A stretch of 64,000 nucleotides of DNA from Collybiopsis luxurians FD-317 M1 (GCA_000827265.1 KN834770.1:263974-327973); one strand, 5' to 3'; positions 1 to 12,596 are shown, counted from the first letter of the stretch. The notes: a model not told the origin generated them from the sequence alone. Numbers and translations: made by a program.

Positions 1-1790
<1,790 letters not shown>

Positions 1791-1950
1791 GGATTCTGGT
1801 GGAAGGAAGGAAAGAGCGAAGCGGGTTCAACGTCAATTTTGAGCCGGGACGAATCGGACAAGTCACGTGTCATTTCTGAGCGCCAATTTTACGGCGCTTA
1901 ATATTCAACCTAGTCTTTTTTTCTGGCCCGCCAGTGTCGCCAGAGGGAGC
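1791..1950. promoter_or_regulatory. Divergent promoter ATP1 / bL21m with CACGTG E-box
   Basis: 160 bp separate the two start codons of a mitochondrial ATPase gene and a mitochondrial ribosomal protein gene. The palindrome CACGTG within GTCACGTGT lies at 1864-1869. RTCACRTG is the binding motif of Cbf1-type bHLH factors, which control respiratory or ribosomal genes in several fungi. The factor and its use here are inferred. Confidence 0.5.
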
Positions 1951-2448
1951 ATGGCCAGTCTGTTTAGACAGAGTATGTCCAGTTTCTATGATATTCGTTA
2001 CCATCTACTAACGGATTTTTTAGTCCATTCAATATCAAGGCCCTTTTGCAGGAGCCTCCATTTAACTCCAGACTCGACAGCCTCTGCGCTCGACTTGATT
2101 CGCTCTCAACCTTCACAATACGTAGTAGCCTCTGTCGTTGGCCGAAAATACCTTCTCGCTCCACGAGATGTGCTCACTATACCGCGTCTACGCGATGTCA
2201 AAGTTGGAGACGTTTTGACGTTGGATGAAATACACGAACTGGGCTCAAGGGAGTACACCTTGCGGGGCAATCCTACGATACCACCTTCAAAGGTCAAAGT
2301 AGAGGCTACAGTTGTGGAACATACCAAGGGAGCAATGGAGTTTATATTTAAAAAGAAGAGGAGAAAGGGTTACCAGAAAACGAAAAAGCACAAGCAGACA
2401 TATACGCGTCTGAGGATTGGCAATATAGAAATTCCTTTCAGTCAGTAA
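1951..2448 (+). CDS. Mitochondrial large-subunit ribosomal protein bL21m
   Basis: Bacterial-type L21 protein of the mitoribosome large subunit. Exon 1 is 1951-1972 and exon 2 is 2024-2448, giving 148 aa. The 51-nt intron (GTATGT...TTTTTTAG, branch site CTAAC) is a multiple of three, so an unspliced reading frame is also open and could mislead gene callers. The N-terminus MASLFRQIHSISRPFCRSLH is a basic, Ser-rich presequence. The L21 domain covers about residues 38-145: QYVVASVVGRKYLLAPRDVL, VGDVLTLDEI, then the lysine-rich FKKKRRKGYQKTKKHKQ segment and RLRIGNIEI at the end. I chose ATG 1951 rather than the in-frame ATG at 1867 because only the shorter start gives a plausible presequence next to the splice site. 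Confidence 0.9.
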   Translation: MASLFRQSMSSFYDIRYHLLTDFLVHSISRPFCRSLHLTPDSTASALDLIRSQPSQYVVASVVGRKYLLAPRDVLTIPRLRDVKVGDVLTLDEIHELGSREYTLRGNPTIPPSKVKVEATVVEHTKGAMEFIFKKKRRKGYQKTKKHKQTYTRLRIGNIEIPFSQ

Positions 2449-2526
2449 TAATAATGATATAATATGCAGTACTTGAGAAATTCCACTTTTCGGCGCTTCG
2501 GACTTGTCCAAATCTTTCTCTGAGCC

Positions 2527-5516
2527 ATGAACGTCTGGGTCAGTCATCGTCCATGGTCTCCGTAAATTCTCCCTAATCTCTTTTCTCCAGACTGAACATC
2601 GAAATCCCGAGGGTCGTACCTATTGGTTCAATACTGGAACCAAAGAAAGTGTTTGGGAAAAGCCCGACGGTGAGCTTACCGACCAATGGATACAGTTCTG
2701 GTCCTAAATCCCTTTTTATCAGACCTCAAAACTCCGTTCGAGGTACGCCCACAAGTGTCTTGTTTTTAACCCTAGTCTAAACCTTTCTCCAGCGTGCTTT
2801 GAACCAAACCAAATGGAAGGAATATTTTTCTGGAGGACGAAAGTATTATTACAACGTGCGCTCAAATTTCTTTCATAATCTACACATCTGATTAGTTCTT
2901 CAGACCGAAAGCAAGGAATCCAAATGGGACATGCCAGATGAGCTTCTTCTTCTCCTCGAAAAAGTGGAAAAAGAAAAGAACGTTGCCCCCGCCTCCAATG
3001 CCCTCACTGCGCCTCCTGGATTCACTCCAGTGACCGGGAATGCCGTAGCTATTTCGACTACACCAGAAACAGTTACAAACGGTACTGTTGGGGCTCCCAC
3101 TGGAATTTTACCCTTGGCTTCCTCGACTGTCCTCCCAGCACGTCCAAATCTTCCCGAAGACCCGGTTATTCCTCACAACGGATTCTCAACCATCGAAGAG
3201 GCAGAAAAAGCTTTTTCTCATCTACTGAGAAAGGCTGGAGTAGATCCAGGCTGGACTTGGGATCAGACTATGCGAGCTATCATCACGGATCCATTGTATA
3301 AGGCACTAAATACTTTGGCAGAAAAGAAGGCTGTTTTTGAAAAAGTCTGTCCCGATCCCAATTTTTTTCTTTCAATCATAACATTGATCTCTCTTCTCAT
3401 CCAGTACACTTCCAGTTTGAAAGCTAAAGAGCAGGAAGAAAAAGAAGCAAGACTTGCCAAATTACGTCCAGCTATCAGAAACATGCTCAAGGGTAATCCA
3501 AACGTCTTCCACTATTCGACCTTCAGTACTACAGATAAGCTTTTCTCTCAGCACCCTATCTGGCAGCAAGCCAAGATTGAGTCAGAGCGTAGATTGATTT
3601 TTGAAGAGTACGTCACAGAATTGAAACAGCGCGAAGTGGTGCGTAACCTATTTCATAGCATCATTGCGTTTCTAATGACTCGGTCGGTCAACAGCAAGAA
3701 AGTCGAGCAGCTCGCTCTCGAAGCGTAGGAAAAGTTGTCAACCTCTTTAAGCAGCTCGATGTGGATGTCCTCACCCGATGGCGAACCGCTCATAAATTGA
3801 TCCTCGAGTCAGAAGAATGGAAATCCGATCTAGAACTACAAAAACTGCCCACTCTCGATATCCTTTTGGCTTTTGAAGATTACAGCCGAGTACGGGAAAG
3901 AGAGTATGATGAACAGATGCGAAGAGCTCAGGTTGAAAAAACCAGGAAGGAACGAAAGGCTAGGGAAGCGTTCAAGGTGCGCCGCGTATCCATTTTCTTA
4001 CCAAGCTTTTTTTCAACAGATTTTCTCTTCTTGCGTTTGTAGGAGCTTCTACAATCTCTCGTCGACTCCGGCGATATCAAAGCCCGTAGTAAATGGAAAG
4101 ACGTGTACCCAAAATTCAAAGATGACGATCGGTACATGGCTATGCTCGGAAACCCAGGCTCGAATGCATTGGAGCTTTTCTGGGATATTGTTGACGGGTT
4201 GGACCAGAAGCTTGATGTGAAGATTGCAGTTGTCACAAATGCGATCGAGAAGATGAACCTGAATAAGAAGACTGTTGATGGAGAGGCGGACGAGGAAAAA
4301 AGTGCAGCTGTGGACAATAAGGAAAAGAAGAAAGAAGAAAAGGCATATGGGTTCAGTGTCGGTCCTGCAACGACGGAGGAAGAATTCCTGAGCGTTGTCA
4401 AATCGGCCAATGACGATGATATCACGGCTCTGTCTGAGGGAGAGCTCCATTTTATCTTCGTCACCGTAAGTGTCCTCGTATGGCTACTGGGCGTGCTCAA
4501 AAGCTTTGGTCGTTTATTATAGCTGCATGACGCTGCTGTCAAGAAACAAGCCGACGAAAAACGACGAGCAGAAAGAAGGATTAGGCATCTTCAAGAAGAC
4601 TTACGATATGCTCTCAGGAAGCTTCCGGAGCCTCTGGATATCAATTTGTCTTATGAAGAGGTAGGCTCGTCTTTCCAAGAGCTCATACAACGATTAATCC
4701 TCCCCGTAGGCTGTGCCCTTGATGGAACATCTGCAAGAATTCCAGGCTCTCGAAGACGAAGAAAACAAACGGACTGCATTTACTAAATTTGTCAAAAGAC
4801 AGAAGGTAGGTACCAGTCTTATCTCCTTCATAACTATTTTTGTTTAGTTTTTCAACAGGAACGTATGCGCGAAGCTGCACTATCTGAAGACGGTGGATCG
4901 ACTTCTGGTCGAAAACGCAAGGATCCGCCTGCCTCCGAACAAAGCCACGAACGCGATCGAGGTGACAGGGACCGGCGTGAGCGTGAGCGTGAACGCGAGC
5001 GCGAGTCTTCCTACCGCGACCGTGATCGTGATCGCGGGGGTAAAGACTACGATTCCCGAAACTCCCGTCATCATTACCGTCACGATGAGTATGACCGACG
5101 GGGATCTAGGGACTACGACCGGGATTATAGATCCTCGAAACATCATGACAAGGATGACCGCAGGCGAGAACGAGAACGGGATAGGGATAGGGGAGACAAA
5201 GAGAGAGGCAGGAGAGGAGATTATCCCTCTGGAAGGGATTGGGATGATTCCCAACCTAGAAAAGAGGATCGGGAACGAGAGAAGAGCGTATCTTCAACCT
5301 ACAGGGATAGAGATGAACCGCCGAAATCTGAGAAGAGAGAGATGGAGGATCGACCTGATGATGAGAGGTCTGAAAAGGTATAGTGCCTTCTTACTCAACT
5401 ATCTGACGGGCCGTTTTCTGACCTTTGACACCTCCTAGCGTCCGAGATACGATGACTCTGGGTCCGCACCTGAGGGACCGGCGAGAGAGGATACTCCTGA
5501 GGAGGGTGAAATTTGA
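2527..5516 (+). CDS. PRP40: U1 snRNP-associated pre-mRNA splicing factor PRP40 (WW + FF domains)
   Basis: Commitment-complex factor bridging U1 snRNP at the 5' splice site to branch-point proteins. Twelve exons: 2527-2538, 2591-2669, 2723-2742, 2793-2855, 2904-3344, 3405-3638, 3695-3976, 4043-4465, 4523-4660, 4710-4805, 4859-5377 and 5439-5516, giving 794 aa. WW domain 1 starts almost at the N-terminus ([17 protein letters not shown], then ESVWEKP). WW domain 2 follows ([16 protein letters not shown], then ESKWDMP). A Pro/Ala linker leads to tandem FF domains: [46 protein letters not shown], and more C-terminally [16 protein letters not shown]. The last 170 residues form an Arg/Asp/Glu/Ser-rich RD-type tail, as in metazoan PRPF40 rather than in short yeast Prp40. 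All introns are about 40-65 nt. Confidence 0.93.
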
Positions 5517-5593
5517 GTAGATATGTCCATAAATACAAATGCCTATGAGGTTGTTTTTCTTTGAAGTATGGAGGTCAAAGCGTTCGATAGCGA

Positions 5594-5599
5594 GTCACG
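5594..5599. promoter_or_regulatory. CACGTG E-box upstream of TMEM14 gene
   Basis: GTCACGTGTAA lies about 110 bp before the TMEM14 start codon, with the same GTCACGTGT core as in the ATP1/bL21m promoter. It could be a Cbf1-like bHLH site, inferred from sequence alone. Confidence 0.35.
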
Positions 5600-5707
5600 T
5601 GTAATTTTGATGCCGTTCCGGTTGATCCGATCGGCCCCGGGCAGGCAGTGGTCGTGTGGGGTAAACGGCGCTTGACACAAGCTTTCACCTCGTATCTCTC
5701 GTCTAAC

Positions 5708-6178
5708 ATGGTGCATTGACTTCCATCTCATTTACATTTCTGAATGCTCATCTTGCATGCTTTAGTCTGCATATCCCGCGTATACAATGGGTGGACTCTC
5801 CGTAGTCGGAGGCATTGCTGGATTCGCCAGAAGACGTTCAATTCCTTCCCTGGTCGCTGGTGTCGGGTAAGCTATCACAATTTTTTTCAACCCTCGGTAT
5901 CTAGAACTGAACCATGCGCAGAGTCGGAGCTCTATACTTATACAGTGCGGACAATATCCGTAAGGGTACCAACAATGGACTAGAGGGAGCACTAGGTGCG
6001 CTTAGTCAAGCGAATATTCCAGTTTGATCCCTACTGAAGTTTAAAAGGTGCCTCTGCTCTCCTTCTGCTATCATCCTTACCTCGTGTGGCCAAAGGACCA
6101 GTACCCTTACTTCTTACCGTCACTTCTGCTGCGTCTGCGTTTTATTACGGAAATGTCATCTACAAGCTCGGTGCTTGA
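5708..6178 (+). CDS. TMEM14 family small mitochondrial membrane protein
   Basis: Small multi-pass membrane protein of the TMEM14/UPF0136 family; metazoan TMEM14C supports porphyrin transport in mitochondria, and the fungal role is not established. Exon 1 is only the ATG (5708-5710), followed by intron 5711-5765, exon 2 at 5766-5866 and two further exons. The product reads MSAYPAYTMGGLSVVGGIAG, then the family signature GFARRRSIPSLVAGVGVGAL. After this come YLYSADNIRKGTNNGLEGAL and two hydrophobic Ala/Leu/Val helices, ending GNVIYKLGA. Without the ATG-only exon the protein would start at an internal Met in MGGLSVV, which is possible but leaves the upstream splice signal unexplained. Confidence 0.82.
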
Positions 6179-6743
6179 AGCTTTTTCATAAGCAACTTTC
6201 GGATCAACTTTGTATCTCGGAATGTAATACCCCACTCAGATTTGTATTTCTTACATCCTATTATTGTGCGTGCAAATAACAACCGGTACCGGAACGCGGA
6301 TTGGCGACTTGAATTTGTTCTCATCGCTGAATCAAACCCAATATACCACTGATGCCTCTGGAGCTCCCGCGAACTCGCTTTTCCCAATACTCTTGCGCAG
6401 CGGGACCTATAACTCTCTCGGCTGCCGCTGTACATATGAACATGGAATACGGGGCAGTGCGAGTATTTCAACCGCGTCCATAACCAAAGAATGCTAACAC
6501 GAAATAGGAACCAACGAACTGACGATATATGCGTATGTCACTGTCGTATTGAGGATTTAAATACTCGGGAGCTTCACTCATATACGCTCGCCGCTTCAGA
6601 TCTCCAAGTGGATCGCGATGGCCGCACCTTAGTTTATCCCTTGAACAAAGGCGGAGTCGCACAGCAAAGTCTCCTGAAAACTCGGTGTTTTATGAGCGTC
6701 TCTTTGAATCTTGACCTCTTTTCAAGAGGTACCAGTTCCAACC
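6179..6743. other. Intergenic, no gene seen
   Basis: 565 bp between the TMEM14 gene and the first membrane glycoprotein gene. Short open frames on both strands have no recognisable domain, no splice-consistent extension and no paralogue in the window. It presumably holds the TMEM14 3' UTR and the promoter of the next gene. Confidence 0.6.
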
Positions 6744-7784
6744 ATGATCCTCCATTTCTCCCTCGTTCTTCTCTTCTCTGCCATTTTCCATATAACTTTT
6801 GCCCTGAAAAACGTGACCATTCCTCACAACTCTTCAAGCGTCCTCTACAAGCCCACTTCGAATGCATGGAACGCCTCAGACAGCGCTCTTGACTATTCAA
6901 AGTCTCATGTCGTGACGAACGTAAAGGGCGCTTCAGCTAGTCTCATATTTACAGGTACTTTTTGTTCCAAAACTCTTGTGTCGACTGTTCCATGATCGCT
7001 GAACAGGGATTGCGGTATATTATATGGCTGCAAGTTGGCCTTACCCTGTGAGCGTGAAGGTTGCTCTGGATGGTGACTCGGGTACATTCGTTGACTTGCG
7101 CGACTATGGGAGCACACAGTCAGACGGAGGATCGGCATCCGCCGATGCTTCCATGCGTTGGAGTCGAACAGGCCTGAAAAACGCGACTCACACCGTCGTA
7201 GTCTCTCTTCCGAGCAATGCTACCTATGCCGTTATGGACACGCTGATGTATGTATACTTGATTCTCTTGTCCTTTGATCAACTTTCAATAATGAAATGCA
7301 TGAAAAAAGCTACACTGTCGACGACGGTGACGGTGATAATGGTAATAACAATGATAGTTCCAACAGCAGCACTACTTGGCCGATTATCCTGGGCAGCGTC
7401 TTAGGTGGGGTTGTTCTCCTCGGCGCCGTCGTCGGAGTCTTCCTTGTCTATCGTTGTCGACAGAAGAGGAAGGCACAAGGGCCGATATGGGATACACCTG
7501 TGCTGGAAAACGCAACAGCTCCTGCGCTGGAAACTGCCCCTCTAGTGTCGTCCTACGTCGACACTTCAGAGTCTTCGCGACGGCCGGCAGATTCGACGAT
7601 GATGCTGGGATACTTTTCAGGATCTGGGTCTGGTTCGAATAATGTCGGTGCATCTGAAGTGGGGGCAGGAAGATATATGGATGAAAAGAAGCCGAGGCCA
7701 GAGGTGGTGCTCAGCGTAGCAAATCCTGAAAGCGAAGAGGCCCTGCCACCGGCTTATACTCCATCCATGCATCTACACGATTGA
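6744..7784 (+). CDS. Single-pass membrane glycoprotein, tandem copy 1 (unknown function)
   Basis: Not assigned to a named family. Exons are 6744-6954, 7007-7247 and 7310-7784. A signal peptide (MILHFSLVLLFSAIFHITFA) precedes an extracellular domain with several N-x-S/T sequons, including VTIPHNSSSV, NAWNAS, KNATH and SNATY. The conserved core is SGTFVDLRDYGST and AASWPYPVSVKVALDGDSG. A short Asp/Asn/Ser stalk of about 22 residues leads to a Gly/Val/Leu transmembrane helix (PIILGSVLGGVVLLGAVVG) and a basic stop-transfer YRCRQKRKAQG. The cytoplasmic tail ends with PPAYTPSMHLHD, where PPAY is a PPxY WW-domain ligand. The architecture is common in agaricomycetes as small wall or surface proteins. 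It is a tandem duplicate of the next gene, with the same intron positions. Confidence 0.85.
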
Positions 7785-8305
7785 CCGCGAGACTGTTTTT
7801 TGGTACGATGGACTAAATTATTTTCTGGGGCTTCAAGCGAGGGTAGTATCCAATTTTGGGAGTATTTATAAACTATGCAGTACATGGCATACTTGTGTGA
7901 CGGGCAAGTGACGGGCAAGAAAATCGAGAAAAGCGAGCTCTGTCAAAGCTCTGTTGGAACCACACAAGGACGGCGTCACTCTGACCGACAGTCATAATGA
8001 CTGTCTCCAGTTGCTCGCAATCAAATCTATGTGATTGTACGGCTCTAAAGGCAAACTCAATCATAATGATCGGTTTGAGCCGACGCAAACTGGGTGCTTG
8101 CAGGTACCATCCATCATCGATCATTCTGTGGACAGTTCACTATCCACCTCGGCTCTTTCCTCTATCAAGGAGAAAATTTTTGAAACTCATGGCTGGAGTC
8201 AACGTTGAAATCATGTTGATATCACATCGAAATCTTGACTGTTCCTTCCAATGTTCCATATCCTTACTGCTCCCTTCACTCTGATCAGTGAGCCGTTACA
8301 CCGTA
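7785..8305. other. Intergenic between tandem glycoprotein genes
   Basis: 521 bp. The first part (about 7862-7915) matches the 3' flank of copy 2 (about 9508-9555): both carry GTATTTATAAACTAT and a CAGTACAT-GCATACTT stretch, so the duplicated unit included the 3' flank. Both upstream regions share an AATCTTGAC element. No additional gene is seen. Confidence 0.6.
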
Positions 8306-9507
8306 ATGGACCTTCATTTCTCCCTTTTCCTTCTCTTTTCTGCCATTTTTCATACTGCTTTTACCCAGAAAAACGTGACCGTTCCGCATAATTCTCCAAG
8401 CATCGTCTATAATCCCAGTTCGAATGCATGGAACGCTACAGACAGTGGTCTCGACTACTCCAAGTCCCACGTCGTGACGGACTTAAAGGGCGCTTCAGCT
8501 AGTCTCACATTTACAGGTGACGTTTGTTCAAGAACTCTCTTGTCGACTGTTCCAACATGGTCATTGAACAGGGGTTGCGGTGTATTATATGGCTGCAAGC
8601 TGGCCGTACCCTGTGAGCGCGAGGGTTGTACTGGATGGTGACTCGGGTACATTTGTTGACTTGCGCGACTACGGGAGCACACAGTCACTCGAAGGATCGG
8701 CATCCGTCAATGCTTCTGTGCATTGGAGTCGAACAGGCCTGCAAAACGCGACTCACACTGTCGTACTCTCTCTTCCAAGCAATGCTACCTATGCCGTTAT
8801 GGACACGCTGATGTACGTATGTTTGTCCCCTACTCTAATCGATTGTCAAATGATGAGATGTATGAAAAAAAAGCTACACCATCTACGACGGTGATAGTGA
8901 TGATAGTAGTAACACTGATAGCTCCAACACTACCAGTTCCAACACTAACAGTTCCAACCCTACCAGCTCCAACCCTAGCAGTTCCAACACTACCAGTTCC
9001 AACCCTAATAGTTTCAACCCTAACAGTTCCAATACTACCACTTCCGACCCTAATAGTTCCAAACCTAACAGTTTCAACACTACCAATTCCAACCCTGACA
9101 GTTCCAAACCTAACAGTTTCAACACTACCAATTCCAACCCTGACAGTTCCAACCCTAACAGTTCCAACACTAATAGTTCTAACAATGATAGTTCCAACAG
9201 CGGAACTACTTTGCCCATCATCCTGGGCAGTGTTCTTGGCGGAGTCATTATCATCGGCACCGTCACTGGAGCCTTCCTTGTCTATCGTTGTCGACAGAAG
9301 AGGAAGGCACAAGGGCCCGGGCCAATATGGTATACACCCATGTTGGAAACTGCCCCCCACCTCGACAGCCAAGATTTTTCGCGACGGCTGGTAAATTCGA
9401 CGACGATGCTCAGCGTAGGAGATCCTGAAACCGAGGAGGCCCCACCACCGGCTTATACACCATCCATGCACCTGCATGACCCTGTTTACAGTATCCAATC
9501 TCGGTAG
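8306..9507 (+). CDS. Single-pass membrane glycoprotein, tandem copy 2 with expanded Ser/Asn stalk
   Basis: Paralogue of the preceding gene with the same three-exon layout: 8306-8516, 8572-8812 and 8874-9507. Signal peptide MDLHFSLFLLFSAIFHTAFT; ectodomain again with NAWNATDSGLDYSKSHVV, FVDLRDYGST and SLPSNATYAVMDTL. The juxtamembrane stalk is about 112 residues here against about 22 in copy 1. It is made of degenerate 5-residue units of the type SSNPN/SSNTT encoded by 15-bp repeats, with many N-x-S/T sites, so a heavily glycosylated rod is likely. Then come TM helix PIILGSVLGGVIIIGTVTG, stop-transfer YRCRQKRKAQG, and a tail with PPPAYTPSMHLHD plus a short extra end (DPVYSIQSR). The tail lacks the Gly/Ser block present in copy 1. 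Function is unknown. Confidence 0.85.
8911..9198 (+). repeat. 15-bp coding minisatellite (SSNPx stalk)
   Basis: About 19 degenerate 15-bp units, consensus AGTTCCAACCCTAAC, in frame in exon 3 of copy 2. Positions 9055-9099 and 9100-9144 are an exact 45-bp tandem duplication (three units), which indicates recent slippage or unequal crossover. The array is length-neutral for frame because every unit is a multiple of three. Confidence 0.9.
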
Positions 9508-9618
9508 TATTTATAAACTATACAGTACATAGCATACTTCTGTGAGGAACAAGAAAATCGAAAACAACAACACAAGGATAGCACTTGGCAAAAGAGGTCC
9601 ATTCGTCATCTATTAACT

Positions 9619-11570
9619 CTACTGTCCTCCATTGCCAGACACTGTTTCATCGTCATCGTCGAAGCCATAATCCTCCTCATCCTCTTCTTCATCGAACTCG
9701 CCTTCGTCCATGGCTTCCTTTAGCTATTAAACAAAGTTGAGAAATGAAAGCAGGCAAAGCAAGGAACGTACCATCTCAATCAATTCATGACATTCATTCA
9801 AATGAGCCATGATCGTCCCTTGACCTTCTGGAATAGACCCGTCAGCGCCAACAAACTTTCCATCCTGTCTACGGGACTCGATTTGATGTAAAGCGAGCTG
9901 ATACTGTTCGCATGTTAGATGGTAAATTCACAGTTACGACCGGAGCACATTATCTTTCGATGAGCTGGGATTACGCACCGGATATAGATCTCGAGGACTG
10001 AAGAGTCCTCCGTATTTCAAGACTTCATTAAGACATTTCTTGACGGTAGACAGCTTGTTTGCCTGAACGAAGAAAATAAGGACGGCAGATCTAGAAGGAT
10101 TGATGACACGTACAATTGGTGTCAACTCTTCCGAGACCGGCTCGCTGGAAGACAGCAGCCGATAGATGAGGCCATAACATCGTCGTAGCAAGTATAATAG
10201 CACCTGAAAACCTCTGGTCAGAGCTACAAATGGAAAATGCGGAACTTGTCCCTCACATATTGTCCCTCGGGCCGGTTCCCTTCAGAATCCAAAAACTTTC
10301 CGTCGACTCTCATCTTGTCAATCTCCTGTAAACTGAGTGAATAATTCCAGAGATCCGTCTCTCTCAGCGTCCAGCGATGAGTGAGGACGAGACCTTCCAA
10401 CTCGGCTCGAATTTCAGAAAGTCGATCATAGATTGGTTTAAGAGAGGTCGCGACGTGTTTAGAATCTTCGTTTGCTTTAATTTCTTGGGAGATATCGAAG
10501 CATTCTTCCAGTAGTGACGAACATACAGCCTGAGATGGTGGGACGATACCACTTGGGCCGAGGAATTTGCCGTCTACGCGTTTGCTGGAGAGGAGAATGA
10601 CTGAGACGAAAAGAATATATTTCAGAAGAAGCGAGCACTCAACGAATCGATTTTTCGCAACTCATCCTGTAGAGGTTTGAGCTCAGTCTTTTGCGACCCT
10701 CCTTTGGCCGCAAGAGCAACTAGCTTTCTCCGGATGGTGACAAGCTTTTCGTAGATGGGTAAAAGCTCCTCGGATATGACAGACAGAGACTCTTCCAAAT
10801 TACGAACGATGCTATCTACGTAGCTTGAGCGTCAAATACGAAGCAAGACGATCAAAGCCAGCATACAAACCACACTTGCTCAACTGCCGTTCCAATAGTT
10901 TGAGAATGGCCTCTGGATGCTTATTTTCGCTGGCATGGCGTTGAAGATTCTGCCTGAGGTCTGATATTCGTTTTCGAAAGGGGACAAGATCGGCTTCGTT
11001 GTAGACCGCGGATTCGTTCATATGGTTGAGGATTTGCTACAAGAATACACTGAATACGACGGCGGCTGACACGACTTGATCGGGTACAAACCCTCATGGA
11101 AGCTATTTGCGAATAAGTTGCGGGTGCATCCCTCGTCTTTCCAATGGTCAGATAGAAGAGCGATAAGAGGCTAAAGACATCGGCAAGTGTGGTGTCCAGG
11201 CGATTGTTTTGAGAGGTAGTATCATCTCGTACATCGTTCAATTTCGTGACTATTATATTGGTTTAGCGAAATGATAGAATTGACTGAAGCGAGACAGAAA
11301 CCTTGCTTGATGACTGCTTGATAGAGTGCATTGACATCGGAAGCCTTTATGAAGTCACCGCGATTTTTTTTGAGGGCAGTTAGTCTATTTCGGATACTGT
11401 GTGAAGATGGATTAAGCGATTAGATTTTGCAAGGGTACGCGGAGGAGAAGCGTACTTTACGAGAGCCTCGAGGATGGGAAGTTCTGTATTATGTATCGGA
11501 TTGAAAATGAGTTTGTATATTTGAATGGAAATAACGACGACTGACCTTCCTGGGGAACAGGAGCAGACAT
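9619..11570 (-). CDS. DUF2408 domain fungal protein
   Basis: Fungal-specific protein with DUF2408-type domains; molecular function unknown. Exon 1 (11570-11546) encodes MSAPVPQEE and is followed by many short exons. The spliced start reads LPILEALVNIRNRLTALKKN, RGDFIKASDVNALYQAVIKQ, then DVRDDTTSQNNRLDTTLADV and FSLLSLFYLTIGKTRDAPAT. The diagnostic motif RR/K-x-DGKF followed by PEGQ recurs at least three times: RVDGKFLGPSGIVPPSQ, KMRVDGKFLDSEGNRPEGQ and RRQDGKFVGADGSIPEGQ. Each is followed by a helix such as YVLLYLLRRCYGLIYRLL. The C-terminus is strongly acidic (DEGEFDEEEDEEDYGFDDDD). Family assignment rests on recall of the motif. Divergent from tropomyosin, 270 bp apart. Confidence 0.75.
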
Positions 11571-11840
11571 GGATGAAATGAGAAGAGGGGCAATCTTTTT
11601 TCCCACGCAAGGGTCCCCACTAGAATCTGCAATAGAACTGGCTTTCTGCAGCTCTTTTCAAATAGCTTGAGCATATCATTGCCACATCGCAAGTCGATTG
11701 TTAAATAAATAATAGAAAACATAGTAAAAATATAAGAAAAAAAGCGGCAATACACGGTCGAGTATTTCCTAACCCTAAGGTTTAAATAAATCACGTTATT
11801 AGCAGTGCCCAACTCATCCCCATCCTCATCGCCAACCATC

Positions 11841-12492
11841 ATGGAGAAAATCAAAGAGGTTCGCCATATTATCTATACAACATCTTTCAAAACTCACTCA
11901 ATTTCACCTAGAAATTGAACAACCTACGCGTCGAAGCTGACAATGCTATTGTCCGCGCAGAGGAAGCCGAGGCCAAGAACAAGAGGCTGGAACAAGAGCT
12001 ACTTTCGAGAGAGCAGGAGGTCACTTCCCTCACCAACAGACTGAATATGACTGAGCAGCGGCTCGAATCGGCGGAAGGAAAACTGGATGAGGCCAAGAAG
12101 CTAAACTTGGACAGTGTCGGTTCTCAGACGACGAACGAAGGCCTCCAGCGCAAGATTCAGTTATTGGAAGAGGAACTCGATGCCGCAGAGAAGAATGTCA
12201 AGGAGACTGTTGATAAGTTGCGTTTGCACTCTCCTTCTCCATCCGATCGGCACTGATCTCTCTCTACACAGACTTAGACAGGTCGATATCAAGGCCGAAC
12301 ATTTCGAGCGTCAGCTACAGAGAGTAGAGCAGGAGCGCGACCAGTGGGAGAAGAAATACGAGGTCAGGTTGTTTCTTTCTCTTCACTCAAAAGTCTTCCA
12401 ACATTTGTCGCGATTTACAGGATGCCCAGGAGAAATACAAGAAGTCGCAGGCAGAACTCCAGGAGCTTGTGGTCACGATGGAGGGCCTCTGA
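11841..12492 (+). CDS. Tropomyosin
   Basis: Actin-cable-stabilising coiled coil (Cdc8/Tpm1 type). Exons 11841-11858, 11912-12216, 12272-12362 and 12421-12492 give exactly 161 aa, the usual length of fission-yeast-like tropomyosin. The product starts MEKIKEKLNNLRVEADNAIV and shows continuous heptads throughout: EAEAKNKRLEQELLSREQEV, then TNRLNMTEQRLESAEGKLDE. The end is KYKKSQAELQELVVTMEGL. There are no prolines, as expected for an uninterrupted two-stranded coil. Exon 1 encodes only MEKIKE, including the N-terminal residues needed for head-to-tail polymerisation. The gene is convergent with MsrB, and the two stop codons are about 105 bp apart. Confidence 0.93.
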
Positions 12493-12596
12493 TTGGATTC
12501 TCGACTACCCACCGCTGCTGTATCACTTCCTTAGTCTTTGGATGCCACATGTTACGATCTTTCTTCTAAATAGTACATAAATTCATAATACACCTT

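Noticed and set aside
4880..5438. Open frames on both strands in the PRP40 tail region
   Set aside because: Low-complexity Arg/Asp/Glu codons make several frames open. Only the frame continuing the WW-FF protein is supported.
8911..9198. CRISPR-like regularly spaced repeats
   Set aside because: Units are contiguous, coding and eukaryotic, with no unique spacers.
8723..9498. Long plus- and minus-strand frames over the stalk repeats
   Set aside because: 15-bp units lack stops in several frames. The repeated peptides (e.g. VPTLTVP, GSVETVR) are by-products of the minisatellite, not proteins.
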